From: Hymenobacter negativus
GTDB taxonomy: Bacteria > Bacteroidota > Bacteroidia > Cytophagales > Hymenobacteraceae
Assembly (NCBI RefSeq): GCF_016056375.1
Contig: NZ_JAEDAE010000010.1
Coordinates: 62,001 to 126,000, forward strand
Reading direction: 5' to 3'
Length of the DNA stretch: 64,000 nucleotides
Notes under the pieces: model-generated
Databases searched by the model: none
Seen by the model: the letters and a program-made list of their open reading frames with translations, nothing else
Told to the model about the DNA's origin: nothing
Made by a program: the position numbers and the translations under genes
Part shown: piece by piece, positions 27,417 to 36,381 of the stretch
Position numbering within the stretch: position 1 is the first letter of the stretch
Layout: the number at the start of each line of letters is the position of its first letter

Positions 27417-28739
27417 CTAGTGCATAACCAGTGCTTTATCGACCTGCTCCAGACTGGTGCCCTTGGTTTCGGGCATAAAGCGCAGGACGAAAATGAGTTG
27501 CAGCACCATCATGCCGCAGAAAAAGGCGAATGTGTTGCCGCCGCCCAGGTGCTCGGCAAACCAAGGGAAGGTGAAGGCGATGACTGTGGCCATCACCCAG
27601 TGCGTGCTGGAACCCAGCGCCTGGCCCTTGGCCCGTACCGCGTTGGGGAAAATCTCGGAGATGAACACCCAGATAACCGCGCCCTGCGAGAAGGCGAAAA
27701 AGGCGATGTACACAAACAGCAGCACCGGCACCAGCACGCCGCCAAACTGCTCGGTGTAGAAAGCCCGCGCCACCAGCCCCAGCGTGGCAATGAGCCCCAC
27801 CGAGCCCACCAGCATGAGCGTGCGCCGCCCAAACCGGTCTATCAGGTTGACGCCTAGCAGGGTGAAGATGAAATTGACCAGTCCAATGCCGGCCGACGAC
27901 AGCAGCGCCGCCCCCTGCCCCAGCCCGGTCATCTCAAAAATGCGCGGGGCGTAGTAGATAATGGCATTGATGCCAGACACTTGGTTGAAGAAGGCAAAGG
28001 CCACGGCCAGCAGCACCGGCGTGCGGTACTGCACGTTCCAGAGCGATTCATCCTGCCCAGCATCGTGCGCCTGGGAAGTGAGAATGGCAGCTACATCGGC
28101 GTCCACGGTGGTCGGGTTGATGATGCCCAGCACGTCGCGGCCTTCATCTAGGCGGCCGTGTAGCAGCAGCCAGCGCGGGCTTTCGGGCACCCGGAACAGG
28201 AACAGCAGAAACAGCACCGCGGGCACGGCCTGCACGCCCAGCATCAGGCGCCAGGAATGCTCGCCCACGTTGGCCAACAGGTAGTTGGAGAGGTAGGCGG
28301 CAAGGATGCCGAACACGATGTTGAACTGAAACAAGCCCACCAGCTTGCCCCGCGATTCGGCCGGCGAAATCTCGGAGATATACAGCGGTGCCGTCACTGA
28401 CGACGCCCCTACCCCGAGCCCACCCAAAAACCGAAACACCATGAACGGCACCCAAGCCGGGGCCAGCGCCGCCCCTACCGCTGATACCAAATACAAGACC
28501 GCAATCCACCGCAGCGTCTGCCGCCGCCCGAGCGCATCGGACGGGATGCCGCCGAAAATAGCCCCCAGCACCGTGCCGATGAGGGCAATGGAAATGGTGA
28601 AGCCGTGCTCAACCGCGCTCAGGTGCCAGAGCTGCTGGATGGCTTTCTCCGCGCCCGATATTACCGCCGTATCGAAGCCGAACAGGAAGCCGCCTAGCGC
28701 CGTGACGATGGACCAAAAAAGGACTTTGCGCTGCACCAT
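27417..28739 (-). CDS. MFS sugar porter (sugar/H+ symporter family)
   Basis: The 440-residue inner-membrane protein has 12 predicted helices and the sugar-porter signatures: GGFLFGFDTAVISGA in helix 1, RFLGGLGVGA, PESPRWLLL before the central loop, NQVSGINAIIYYAPRIF in helix 7, LIDRFGRRTLML, and MPETKGTSLEQVD at the C-terminus. It takes monosaccharide from the periplasm into the cell. With the fructokinase gene 70 bases downstream, fructose is the likely cargo, as in fructan loci of Bacteroides. The 204-base AT-rich gap upstream, after the sensor gene, probably holds a promoter. Confidence 0.92.
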   Translation of the reverse strand: MVQRKVLFWSIVTALGGFLFGFDTAVISGAEKAIQQLWHLSAVEHGFTISIALIGTVLGAIFGGIPSDALGRRQTLRWIAVLYLVSAVGAALAPAWVPFMVFRFLGGLGVGASSVTAPLYISEISPAESRGKLVGLFQFNIVFGILAAYLSNYLLANVGEHSWRLMLGVQAVPAVLFLLFLFRVPESPRWLLLHGRLDEGRDVLGIINPTTVDADVAAILTSQAHDAGQDESLWNVQYRTPVLLAVAFAFFNQVSGINAIIYYAPRIFEMTGLGQGAALLSSAGIGLVNFIFTLLGVNLIDRFGRRTLMLVGSVGLIATLGLVARAFYTEQFGGVLVPVLLFVYIAFFAFSQGAVIWVFISEIFPNAVRAKGQALGSSTHWVMATVIAFTFPWFAEHLGGGNTFAFFCGMMVLQLIFVLRFMPETKGTSLEQVDKALVMH

Positions 28740-28943
28740 GGGAAAGCGGGACGAAATGAGGTTGGCTCAAAAGTCCGGTGCAGGTTTCCCAATGGCTTGC
28801 TCGTTTCTTTCAATTGCTTGCAGAATTCTAACACAGCCTTAAACTCAACCGCAAAACATTATTTATCAATAATTTATACAATAACTAAATGAGTTGCACT
28901 TCTGCTTATCTTTCATTAATCCGACCCGATTTGCAAAAATATT

Positions 28944-31727
28944 TCACCCCCGCCCGGGGGTGTGCAGGGCTTTAAACTCCGAGGGCGACACCTGATATTT
29001 GCCTTTGAAGGCCGTGGAGAAGTACGAAGGCGAGGAGAAGCCGGTGAGGTAGGCGATTTCGGCGATGGTGCTGCCTTCTTGGAGCAGTAGCAGCCGGGCC
29101 TTGGTGAGGCGCAGGCTCTGGATGTAGTCCGACACGCCGGTGCCGAGCAGGGCCTTCACCTTGCGGTAGAGCTGCATCTGGGATACGCCCAGGCTGCGGG
29201 CCACGTCGTCCACGCTCAGGGTGGGCTGGTCGAGGTTGGCTTCAATGATGGCGGTGAGGTCGGCCAGGAATTTCTGGTCGACGCGCTGCGGGGCCACGGT
29301 GGCGGTGTCCACGCTCAGCTCGCGGCGGAAATGCTCGCGCTGCTGGTCGCGGTTGCGCAGCAGCGTGCGCAGGCTTTCGACTAAGAAGGTGGGGTTGAAG
29401 GGCTTGGTGAGGTAGAGGTCGGCCCCGGCCTGCACGCCGGCGACCTGCTCCTCGGGCGCGCTGCGGGCCGTGAGCAGCACCAGCGGGATGTGGGAGGTGC
29501 GCCAGTCGGCCCGCAGCTGGGCCACCACTTCCAGCCCGCTCAGGCCGGGCAGGTTCACGTCGCACACCACCACATCGGGGATGGTTTCGCCGGCCAGGCG
29601 CAGGCCGGTGAGGCCATCGGCGGCGGAGCTGACCTGGAAATAGGGCTGTAGCTTTTGCAGCAGGAAGTTGCGCACGTCGTCGTTGTCCTCAATTACCAGC
29701 GCGGTGGCATCGGTGCGGGCCAGCGGCGGCGGGGAAGCTTCGGCAAATTCGTCGTCGGGCAGCAGTTCAGCAGTTAGGGCCGGGCGCGGCTCGGGCGCGG
29801 CTTCGAGGAAGGTGGCGGGCCGGGCCAAAGGCAGTTTCACCTCGAAGGTGGTGCCGTGGCCCGGCTCGGTCCGAAACGTAAGCGAGCCTCCGTGCAGCCG
29901 GGTCAGGCCTTCGGCTAGTGCCAACCCAATACCAGAGCTGTTAGCCGACGACCGGGTACCTTGGTAAAACCACTCAAATACGTGCGGCTGGTCAACTTCG
30001 GCAATGCCGCGGCCGGTGTCCTCCACGCTCACGCGCACCACGTGGGCCACCAAATCAGGCTGCAGACTTACGGTAATGTGGCCGCCATCGGGCGTGTATT
30101 TGAAGGCATTAGATAACAGGTTGAAAAACACTTTATCCAGAATTTCACCGTCGAACCAGAGCTGCACCACCGGCTCGGCCGGGAGAAAGCGGTAGGTGAT
30201 GTTGCGCCGCCGCGCCGTTTTCTCAAACACGTCCATCAGCTCGCGCACAAAATCGACGAGGTTGCCCTCGGTGGCCCGCACCGACATGCGGCCCACGTCG
30301 ATTTTGCGAAAATCCATGAGCTGGTTCACCAGCCGCAGCAGCCGCTGGGCGTTGCGGCGCACCAGCTGCAGGTCCTGGCGCTGCCCGTCCGAGAGGTCGG
30401 CGCCATCGGTCAGCAGTTCCTCCACCGGCCCCAGAATGAGGGTGAGCGGCGTGCGCAGCTCGTGTGAGAAATTGGTAAAAAACCGCAGCTTAGCCTCGGA
30501 TGAGCGGCTGGCTTCTTCGGCCGTGCGCCGGCCGGCTTCGGCCAGCTGCTCAATCTGGTTGCGCTGGGTGCTGATTTCGGCATTCTGCTGCTCCAGTTGC
30601 CGCCGGATGCGTCGGTTGAGGCGCAACGCCCGCCACGCCGACGTGCCCAACAGCGTGGCCACCAACAAGCTGGCCAGCAACAGATACACGGCCGTGCGCT
30701 GGCTGGCGTAGCGGTGCATTTCCGATTCGAGCTGCTGCTGCTGCCGCCGCAGGTCGTGTTGCTGCAAGGCCAACTGCTCGGTCTGGGCGCGCATCGGCCC
30801 CACGTTGGCCGAATCGATGACCATGGTTTCCAGCATGTTTTCCTTGGCGAAGGGCTCGTGGCGCAGGATGTGCAGGGCCGTCCGAATAGCTTCCTCGCCA
30901 CCCGTGGGGTAGAGCATGGTGGCATTCAGTACACCGTCTTCCACCAGCTGCAGGCCATTGCCCGGCCCGGCCAACCCGTCTACCCCGATGATGCGCACGG
31001 GGTGCGGCAGCGCCAGCTGCGTTACCACCTGATAGGCGGCGCGGGCCATGGGGTCGTTGTGGGCAAAAATCAGCTCGGTTTCGGGGTGCGCCCGCAGCAG
31101 CGCCGGCAGTTGGCGCAACACCGACGAGGGCTGCCAGTCGCCGGCCATCTGCGCCGTCAGGCGGATATCCGGATAGGCGGCCAGTACCTGCGCAAAGCCC
31201 TTGGCACGGTCGGTAGCGGGTGAGGACCCTGGCCGGCCCAGAATTTCGAGCACTTGCCCGCGCTGGTGCAGCAGTTGGGCCACGTAGCGGCCGGCCGTGC
31301 GGCCCACTTCCAGGTTATTGCCGCCCACGTAAGCCGTGTACAGGCGCGAAGTGGTGCGCCGGTCCAGTATCACCACCGGGATTCCTTGGTTGTAAGCCGT
31401 TTCGGTGAGGGCCGTGAGCGGGCCGGATTGATTGGGGGAAATAATAAGCAGGTCGACCTTGTCCTTAATCAATTGCTCGACCTGCTGGCGCTGCAGCTCA
31501 CTGTTGTTGCGGGCGTCCAACATCTGAAACTGCACGTTGGGGTGGAAGCTCAATTCCTTTTCCATGCCCGCCAGCATGGCCCGGCGCCAGTCGTCGCCCA
31601 TGGTGCACTGCGAAAAGCCAATGCGGTAAACGGGTTCGGCCGGAGGAGCGGCGCATCCCCCCAACAATACCCCTACTTGTAGTAGCAGCAGAATTCGACA
31701 CCAAAATGAGCTCAGGTAATCAGCCAC
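28944..31727 (-). CDS. Hybrid two-component system sensor/regulator with periplasmic sugar-binding domain
   Basis: The 927-residue protein combines a whole signalling path. It has an N-terminal export signal (about 1-25), then a periplasmic-binding-protein type 1 domain like ribose- or LacI-type sugar binders (about 33-310; VYRIGFSQ, LLIISPNQSGPL, IIGVDG) and a membrane helix (346-366). A HisKA domain follows with FSHELRTPL (phospho-His422), then HATPase (N-box Asn540, DTGRGI, GIGLAL). The receiver domain is near 674-790 (phospho-Asp723, Lys775) and an AraC-type helix-turn-helix is at 820-920. This matches the hybrid sensors of fructan loci in Bacteroides, where such a domain binds fructose. 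It starts with GTG at 31727. It probably activates the neighbouring locus. Confidence 0.92.
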   Translation of the reverse strand: MADYLSSFWCRILLLLQVGVLLGGCAAPPAEPVYRIGFSQCTMGDDWRRAMLAGMEKELSFHPNVQFQMLDARNNSELQRQQVEQLIKDKVDLLIISPNQSGPLTALTETAYNQGIPVVILDRRTTSRLYTAYVGGNNLEVGRTAGRYVAQLLHQRGQVLEILGRPGSSPATDRAKGFAQVLAAYPDIRLTAQMAGDWQPSSVLRQLPALLRAHPETELIFAHNDPMARAAYQVVTQLALPHPVRIIGVDGLAGPGNGLQLVEDGVLNATMLYPTGGEEAIRTALHILRHEPFAKENMLETMVIDSANVGPMRAQTEQLALQQHDLRRQQQQLESEMHRYASQRTAVYLLLASLLVATLLGTSAWRALRLNRRIRRQLEQQNAEISTQRNQIEQLAEAGRRTAEEASRSSEAKLRFFTNFSHELRTPLTLILGPVEELLTDGADLSDGQRQDLQLVRRNAQRLLRLVNQLMDFRKIDVGRMSVRATEGNLVDFVRELMDVFEKTARRRNITYRFLPAEPVVQLWFDGEILDKVFFNLLSNAFKYTPDGGHITVSLQPDLVAHVVRVSVEDTGRGIAEVDQPHVFEWFYQGTRSSANSSGIGLALAEGLTRLHGGSLTFRTEPGHGTTFEVKLPLARPATFLEAAPEPRPALTAELLPDDEFAEASPPPLARTDATALVIEDNDDVRNFLLQKLQPYFQVSSAADGLTGLRLAGETIPDVVVCDVNLPGLSGLEVVAQLRADWRTSHIPLVLLTARSAPEEQVAGVQAGADLYLTKPFNPTFLVESLRTLLRNRDQQREHFRRELSVDTATVAPQRVDQKFLADLTAIIEANLDQPTLSVDDVARSLGVSQMQLYRKVKALLGTGVSDYIQSLRLTKARLLLLQEGSTIAEIAYLTGFSSPSYFSTAFKGKYQVSPSEFKALHTPGRG

Positions 31728-31962
31728 TTCTATAATAGAAACAAGAAACTACGGGGTAAACGCATGAGCCAGGCGAGCCAACAGTTCATGCCTGCTGCAA
31801 ACTACACATTATATAATGACTTAAATAAATCCTGGTGAATAGTAGTGTTTTCCTGGACATTTCCGCATGTAAACAATGAGGGTACAGCATTCGATTTTTT
31901 TTGGCATCGAGCACGCTTTGTGACAAGACAGCAGACGCTGATGCAACGAATAATGGTGGAGC

Positions 31963-32042
31963 CAAAAACAAAACAGCCACCTAGCTTAATAGCTAGGTGG
32001 CTGTTCATCAATGAGCGAGAAACAAGGTTCGAACTCGCAACC
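31963..32042. repeat. Left direct repeat (att-like): copy of tRNA-Gly 3' end plus terminator
   Basis: These 80 bases align without gaps to 47340-47419, in the same orientation, with about ten mismatches. The block includes a 14-bp perfect hairpin (31972-31985 with 31992-32005), followed on the minus strand by a U-rich tract, and the last 30 bases of a tRNA-Gly. It marks the far end of a possible integrated element. Confidence 0.75.
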
Positions 32043-32043
32043 T
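32014..32043 (-). pseudogene. tRNA-Gly 3' fragment
   Basis: The bases match the T arm and 3' acceptor strand of the intact tRNA-Gly at 47391-47463 with three substitutions. Beyond 32043 similarity stops, so the D arm, anticodon arm and 5' acceptor strand are missing and no tRNA can be made. Confidence 0.8.
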
Positions 32044-32276
32044 AACCGAAGGCCCACGCGCGTCCGCGGAAAAAAATGACGGATTACTCATACTAAACCC
32101 TAGCACACAGGATGATATTCCCCCAAAGTCATAAAGGATAAGAAATGTAATTTCACGTAACAATTTCTGCTTAATTTATAAGTAATTTAAGCAGAAATTA
32201 TTATTTAGCATGTATATTAGATGCTGACGTGTTGGTTTACAGTGTAGCTTTGTAGCCCATATCTTTAGCCATTTGC

Positions 32277-33425
32277 ATGCGTTTCACTATAATTAGTTCC
32301 TGTATTATCCCATGGGGCGGGAGCGAGGAATTATGGGCAGAAGCAGCACTTGCGTTGCGGAGCGCAGGCCACGAGATTACCATTCTAAAAACGGCTTTTG
32401 ACGCGCAGCATCCGCGCATCCAACAGCTTCAGGCGGCGGGCTGCATAGTTGTTGGAATAAGGACATACCCAAAGCTGGCTAAACGCCTGCTCAACCGCCT
32501 GCTGACTACGAGCCGACAGTGGACAGCCGGCGAAAACCAGTTCGACCAGGTTGAGCAACACCTACGGCAACAGCAGCCTGACTTAGTGGTAGTGGCACAA
32601 GGCTCGAATTTCGATGGCATCGGATTCGCCGATGTCTGCCGACGCGCTAACTTTCCTTTTGTGCTCGTGGCCCAAAAAGCGGCTGAAATCTTTTTTCCGC
32701 CGGTACACCAGCGCGCGATGGCTCGCTTAGTCTACGGCGCCGCCCGCCACTGCTACTTTGTCTCACGGCACAATTTAGTGGTAACTCAGCACCAATTGGG
32801 TCTGGAATTAGACCACGCTAGCGTGGTTCCCAACCCGTTTAATGTGCCATACGCGGGAGAACTGCCCTGGCCAGCCTCTCCCACCCTGGTACATTTGGCA
32901 TGCGTGGCCCGGCTAGAAGTGCTGGATAAGGGACAGGATATTCTGCTGCAGGTGTTGGCGCTTCCAAAGTGGCAACAGCGCCCCCTGCACGTTTCCTTTT
33001 TTGGCAGCGGCGGTGATGAACCGGCCTTGCGAGAGATGGCAGAGTTACTCGGTCTGCACGACCGCGTGACCTGGGCCGGCCAAGTTCCCGATATTACGGC
33101 CGTATGGGCCAGCCACCACGCCTTGATTTTGCCATCACGCTACGAAGGCCTGCCGTTAGCCCTGGTGGAAGCGATGCTATGTGGCCGGCCGGCCATTGCT
33201 ACGGCAGCCGGCGGCACGGCTGAGCTACTTGGGAATAACGAAACGGGCTTTGTGGCCGCGGCCGCTACCGTCGCGGCGCTCGATGAAGCCCTTGAGCGCG
33301 CGTGGGTTCGCTATGCCGAATGGCCGAGCATTGGCCAGCGAGCCGCTGCCTGTGCCCGGAACAACGTTCCACCTGAGCCCGGCGCAGTGTTTAGCCAGCG
33401 CCTGCTCCAAATGATTGGCAATTGA
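32277..33425 (+). CDS. Glycosyltransferase family 4-like protein
   Basis: The 382-residue protein has the GT-B fold layout: an N-terminal Rossmann domain starting IISSCIIPWGGSEELW, with the sugar-acceptor GGSE motif, and a C-terminal donor domain with VARLEVLDKGQDILLQVL, FFGSGGDEPAL, and the nucleotide-sugar E-X7-E motif RYEGLPLALVEAM (Glu290 and Glu298). It would transfer a sugar from a nucleotide sugar to a growing glycan or lipid at the cytoplasmic face. Its GC content is visibly lower than that of the genes on either side of the region, as expected for transferred polysaccharide genes. It is followed 57 bases later by a GT2 gene on the same strand. Confidence 0.88.
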   Translation: MRFTIISSCIIPWGGSEELWAEAALALRSAGHEITILKTAFDAQHPRIQQLQAAGCIVVGIRTYPKLAKRLLNRLLTTSRQWTAGENQFDQVEQHLRQQQPDLVVVAQGSNFDGIGFADVCRRANFPFVLVAQKAAEIFFPPVHQRAMARLVYGAARHCYFVSRHNLVVTQHQLGLELDHASVVPNPFNVPYAGELPWPASPTLVHLACVARLEVLDKGQDILLQVLALPKWQQRPLHVSFFGSGGDEPALREMAELLGLHDRVTWAGQVPDITAVWASHHALILPSRYEGLPLALVEAMLCGRPAIATAAGGTAELLGNNETGFVAAAATVAALDEALERAWVRYAEWPSIGQRAAACARNNVPPEPGAVFSQRLLQMIGN

Positions 33426-33482
33426 TAATTGATTATTTGTATCACATAAAGATATTGCTCTCACTCAACGGTATACTACTAC

Positions 33483-34430
33483 ATGCAGCCAGGCCTGGTT
33501 TCTATTATCATTCCAACATATAACCGGGCGCACCTGCTTGCCGATGCCATCCACAGCGTCTTGGCCCAGGATTACCCGCACAAGCAAATCATTGTTGTCG
33601 ACGATGGCTCCGAGGATAATACGCGTCAGCTGGTAAGTGCCTTTGCGGGAGTGGAATACATCTACCAGACCAATCAAGGCCAAGCGGCGGCGCGAAACGC
33701 AGGCCTGCGCCATTGCTGGGGCGAATACGTGGCTTCGCTCGACTCAGACGATGTCTGGGACGCTAACTTTTTAAGCAGTGGCATTGAGCAATTGCAGCCC
33801 AACATCAATCTGGTGTTTATGAACTGGCGGGCCGACGAGCAGTACAATGGTATGGAGCTCTTTTTTCGCCAAGCGGCGGCGCAACAGCGCTACTTTACAC
33901 GGGCCATTGGAGACTGGTGGTACCTCAACGCGGCCCAGTCGCGGCGCCTGATGCTGGAAACCTGTCCGGCGCCTTCTTCTGCCCTTATTGTTCGGCGCAA
34001 TGTGATGCTGGGTGGCTGGAATGAAGAGATGCTAATCGCCGACGATTGGTGCCTGCTGCTTGATGTTGTAATGCAGCAGCCCACCGCCGCCGCATTTACC
34101 ATGGTTCCTCGCTGGCTGAAGCGCGTACAGGGGGACAACATCTGCGATGGGCGCAATTACATAGCGTTGGCCAAAGAGCTGAGCTTCCATGATGAGCCCC
34201 TGCTACTGCAGCGCCATCGGGCGCAGTTGCTATGGTCAGAGGTAAGCATTTTTCGGCAGCGGCAAGCCAAGCATCATTTTCATTACGCATATGCGAGCTA
34301 TAAGCATGCTGCAAAAAAGGCTATGTTCCGTCATATCGCCAAGGCCTTTCGGCTAGCGCCTTTGGCTACTAGCCGCAACATTGTTCTAGAGGTAGCGGCC
34401 TACGCAAGAAATTACTACGCCAAAAGCTAA
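33483..34430 (+). CDS. Glycosyltransferase family 2 protein
   Basis: The 315-residue protein starts with the GT-A signature VSIIIPTYNRAHLLADAI, has VVDDGSEDNT (Asp40, Asp41) for nucleotide binding, NQGQAAARNAG, and the metal-binding SLDSDDVWD (87-92). A GGWNEEMLIADDWCLLLDV segment near residue 175 fits the acceptor side with its catalytic acid. No membrane helices are present. It probably acts with the preceding GT4 on the same glycan. Its stop codon overlaps the stop of the convergent UbiA gene by four bases. Codon use is less GC-rich than in the operon to the right. Confidence 0.88.
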   Translation: MQPGLVSIIIPTYNRAHLLADAIHSVLAQDYPHKQIIVVDDGSEDNTRQLVSAFAGVEYIYQTNQGQAAARNAGLRHCWGEYVASLDSDDVWDANFLSSGIEQLQPNINLVFMNWRADEQYNGMELFFRQAAAQQRYFTRAIGDWWYLNAAQSRRLMLETCPAPSSALIVRRNVMLGGWNEEMLIADDWCLLLDVVMQQPTAAAFTMVPRWLKRVQGDNICDGRNYIALAKELSFHDEPLLLQRHRAQLLWSEVSIFRQRQAKHHFHYAYASYKHAAKKAMFRHIAKAFRLAPLATSRNIVLEVAAYARNYYAKS

Positions 34431-35503
34431 GCGCCGGCCCGTTGAAACAGCTGCCGCATTTTATCCCTGAACACAACCGAGGCCGCGCCCCACAAGTGCA
34501 ACCGCTCCCAACTGTGCAGGCCAAACAGCACGCCGTGCAGCACCAAGACCCATCCATCGCTGGGGGAGCGCCAGACCTGGCCCAGCAGCAGGGCCAGGGG
34601 ATAGTATACCTCGTAGTACTCGTTGAGCAGAATGTGCTGCCCCGGGCGGGGCTGCGCCACCACCACGGGCTGCCGCCACACGCGGGCGCGCAGCAGTGTG
34701 AGGCCCCCATACAGCCCCAAGGCCAGGTAGGCCAACGGCTGCTGGAGCAGGCCGAGCAGCAGGGCCAGGCCGGCCACTTCCAGCAGCAGCGCAGCCAAGG
34801 CCAGCCGGCGGCCGGCCACCGCGCCAAAGCGCACCACGAAGGTGTTGACGCCGGCCTGCGCATCGTTGGCCGCGTCGCCCAATTGGTGCCACAGGATGTT
34901 GCGCAGCCCGCAGCCCAGGGCCCAAGCCCCCACGACCGCCAGCCACAGGGTCGCGGGAGCTACGCCCGCCCACTGGCTGACCAGCGTGGCCGTGAGCAGT
35001 TGCGGAAACAGGTGCGCCCCGGCGGTATCGGCCAGCAGCCCCCAGCCGCTACGTACCTTGAGGCGCAGCGGGGGCAGCGAATACAGCGAATAGGCTACCC
35101 AGGCGCCCAAATAAAGCGCTGCTGCCCAATGGCTGAGTTGGTAGAAATACACGCCGATGGCCAGGCCAATGCCCGCGCATCCCACCAGGACCGCCGCCAC
35201 TGTGCGGCCCGACTGCTGGGCCAGGCGGTTGGCCTTGCCAGCCGCGGCATCGTCGGCCCGGTCGGTCCAGTCGTTGAGCACGCTGACGTAGGTGGCACCC
35301 ACCATAAGGGCCAGCAGCAACAGCAGCAGCCGCGGCAGCAGGGGCCCTAGCGGTACCCGCACAAGGCAGGCCGTGGCGTAGGCGGTGGCCAGAATCGGGG
35401 CGAACTTGTAGGCCCACCACTCGCTGGCGCGCGCCATTTGAAACAGGGAATGGGCTGCCTGTTGCCGAGCCGTTGGTTCGGCCGCAGCCGGGTCGTTCAT
35501 CAT
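34427..35503 (-). CDS. UbiA family prenyltransferase
   Basis: The 358-residue membrane protein has about eight hydrophobic segments and both Asp-rich motifs of the UbiA family: NDWTDRADD (Asp78, Asp81, Asp85) and LGDAANDAQAG (Asp210, Asp214), the sites that bind Mg-prenyl diphosphate. Members attach prenyl chains to aromatic rings, glycerol phosphate, tetrapyrroles or sugars, and some cyclise terpenes. The product here is unknown. Two adjacent ATG codons (35503, 35500) could start it. It is divergent from the ABC permease gene with only 47 bases between, so both may share a regulatory region. The last 60 residues lie outside the usual core. Confidence 0.85.
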   Translation of the reverse strand: MMNDPAAAEPTARQQAAHSLFQMARASEWWAYKFAPILATAYATACLVRVPLGPLLPRLLLLLLALMVGATYVSVLNDWTDRADDAAAGKANRLAQQSGRTVAAVLVGCAGIGLAIGVYFYQLSHWAAALYLGAWVAYSLYSLPPLRLKVRSGWGLLADTAGAHLFPQLLTATLVSQWAGVAPATLWLAVVGAWALGCGLRNILWHQLGDAANDAQAGVNTFVVRFGAVAGRRLALAALLLEVAGLALLLGLLQQPLAYLALGLYGGLTLLRARVWRQPVVVAQPRPGQHILLNEYYEVYYPLALLLGQVWRSPSDGWVLVLHGVLFGLHSWERLHLWGAASVVFRDKMRQLFQRAGA

Positions 35504-35550
35504 GCTTTATCGGCTGTGGCAGCAGCTCCGCCGTCGCAACTTTACCCCAA

Positions 35551-36381
35551 ATGAAAGAAACAATCTACACTTCGCAGTCGCCCCTCCGCACGCCGCGGGT
35601 ATTCCTGCAGGGGGTATGGGCCGATTTGGAAGTGGTGTACCACATCGGCTGGCAGTTGTTTTTGCGCAACCTGAAGGTGCAGGTACGCCAGAGCCTGCTG
35701 GGCTACGCCTGGCTGGTGCTGCCTCCTTTGGTGACCGGGTTGGTGTGGGTGCTGCTGGGCCGCAGCCGGGTGCTGAACGTGGCATCCAGCGCCGTGCCCT
35801 ACCCGGCTTTCGTGCTGGCCGGCGTATTCCTGTGGCAGGGCTTCGTGGAGGCGCTCAACTGCCCCTTGCAGCAGTTATCCAATGCCAAAGCCACGCTGGC
35901 GAAGGTGCGCGTGCCGCACGAAGCCTTTGTGGCAGCCGGGGCGGCCGTGGTGGTGTTCAACAGCCTGCTGCGGCTGGGCGTGCTGCTGGGGCTTATGCTG
36001 TGGTTCGGGGTGCCGCTGACAGGCACGCTGGCGCTGGTGCCGCTGGGCTTGGCAGCACTGGTGTTGCTGGGCCTGGCGCTGGGCTGGCTGCTGGCGCTAC
36101 TGGGGCTGCTGTACGCCGACGTGGCCCAAGGGCTACCGGTGGTGCTGAACCTGTGGTTTCTGATAACGCCCGTGGTGTACTCGCCCCCCGCCGCTTTTGC
36201 CAATTGGTTTAACCTGAACCCGGTGACGCCGCTGCTTACTACCACCCGCCACTGGCTGCTGGCTGGTCCGCTGGCCCCAACTTCTGGCTTTGGCCTAGTG
36301 GCGGGGCTCAGCGGCATTTTCTTTTTGCTCACCTGGTTGGCCTACCGCCTAGCCCAGCCGCACCTTATCGCCCGCCTCTAA
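35551..36381 (+). CDS. ABC-2 type export permease (polysaccharide/glycolipid exporter)
   Basis: The 276-residue protein resembles Wzm/TagG permeases: an N-terminal amphipathic segment (YHIGWQLFLRNLKVQVRQSLLGYAWLVL), six hydrophobic helices, and a LWFLITPVVYSPPA element before the last helix. With the ATPase encoded two genes downstream it would form an ABC exporter moving a lipid-linked product across the inner membrane. The ATG at 35551 gives the family N-terminus; an in-frame ATG-like start at 35473 would overlap the divergent gene. The stop and the next ATG share one base (TAATG), which indicates translational coupling. Confidence 0.88.
   Translation: MKETIYTSQSPLRTPRVFLQGVWADLEVVYHIGWQLFLRNLKVQVRQSLLGYAWLVLPPLVTGLVWVLLGRSRVLNVASSAVPYPAFVLAGVFLWQGFVEALNCPLQQLSNAKATLAKVRVPHEAFVAAGAAVVVFNSLLRLGVLLGLMLWFGVPLTGTLALVPLGLAALVLLGLALGWLLALLGLLYADVAQGLPVVLNLWFLITPVVYSPPAAFANWFNLNPVTPLLTTTRHWLLAGPLAPTSGFGLVAGLSGIFFLLTWLAYRLAQPHLIARL

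Larger units (their letters stand above)
31728..32276. other. 549-base AT-rich intergenic region at the left edge of the candidate island
   Basis: No credible gene is present and base composition drops well below the neighbours. It holds the hairpin and tRNA-Gly 3' remnant listed separately (31963-32043). The part 32090-32250 is very AT-rich, with repeated AAGTAATTTAAGCAGAAATT-type stretches, and probably contains the promoter of the glycosyltransferase genes. Confidence 0.6.
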
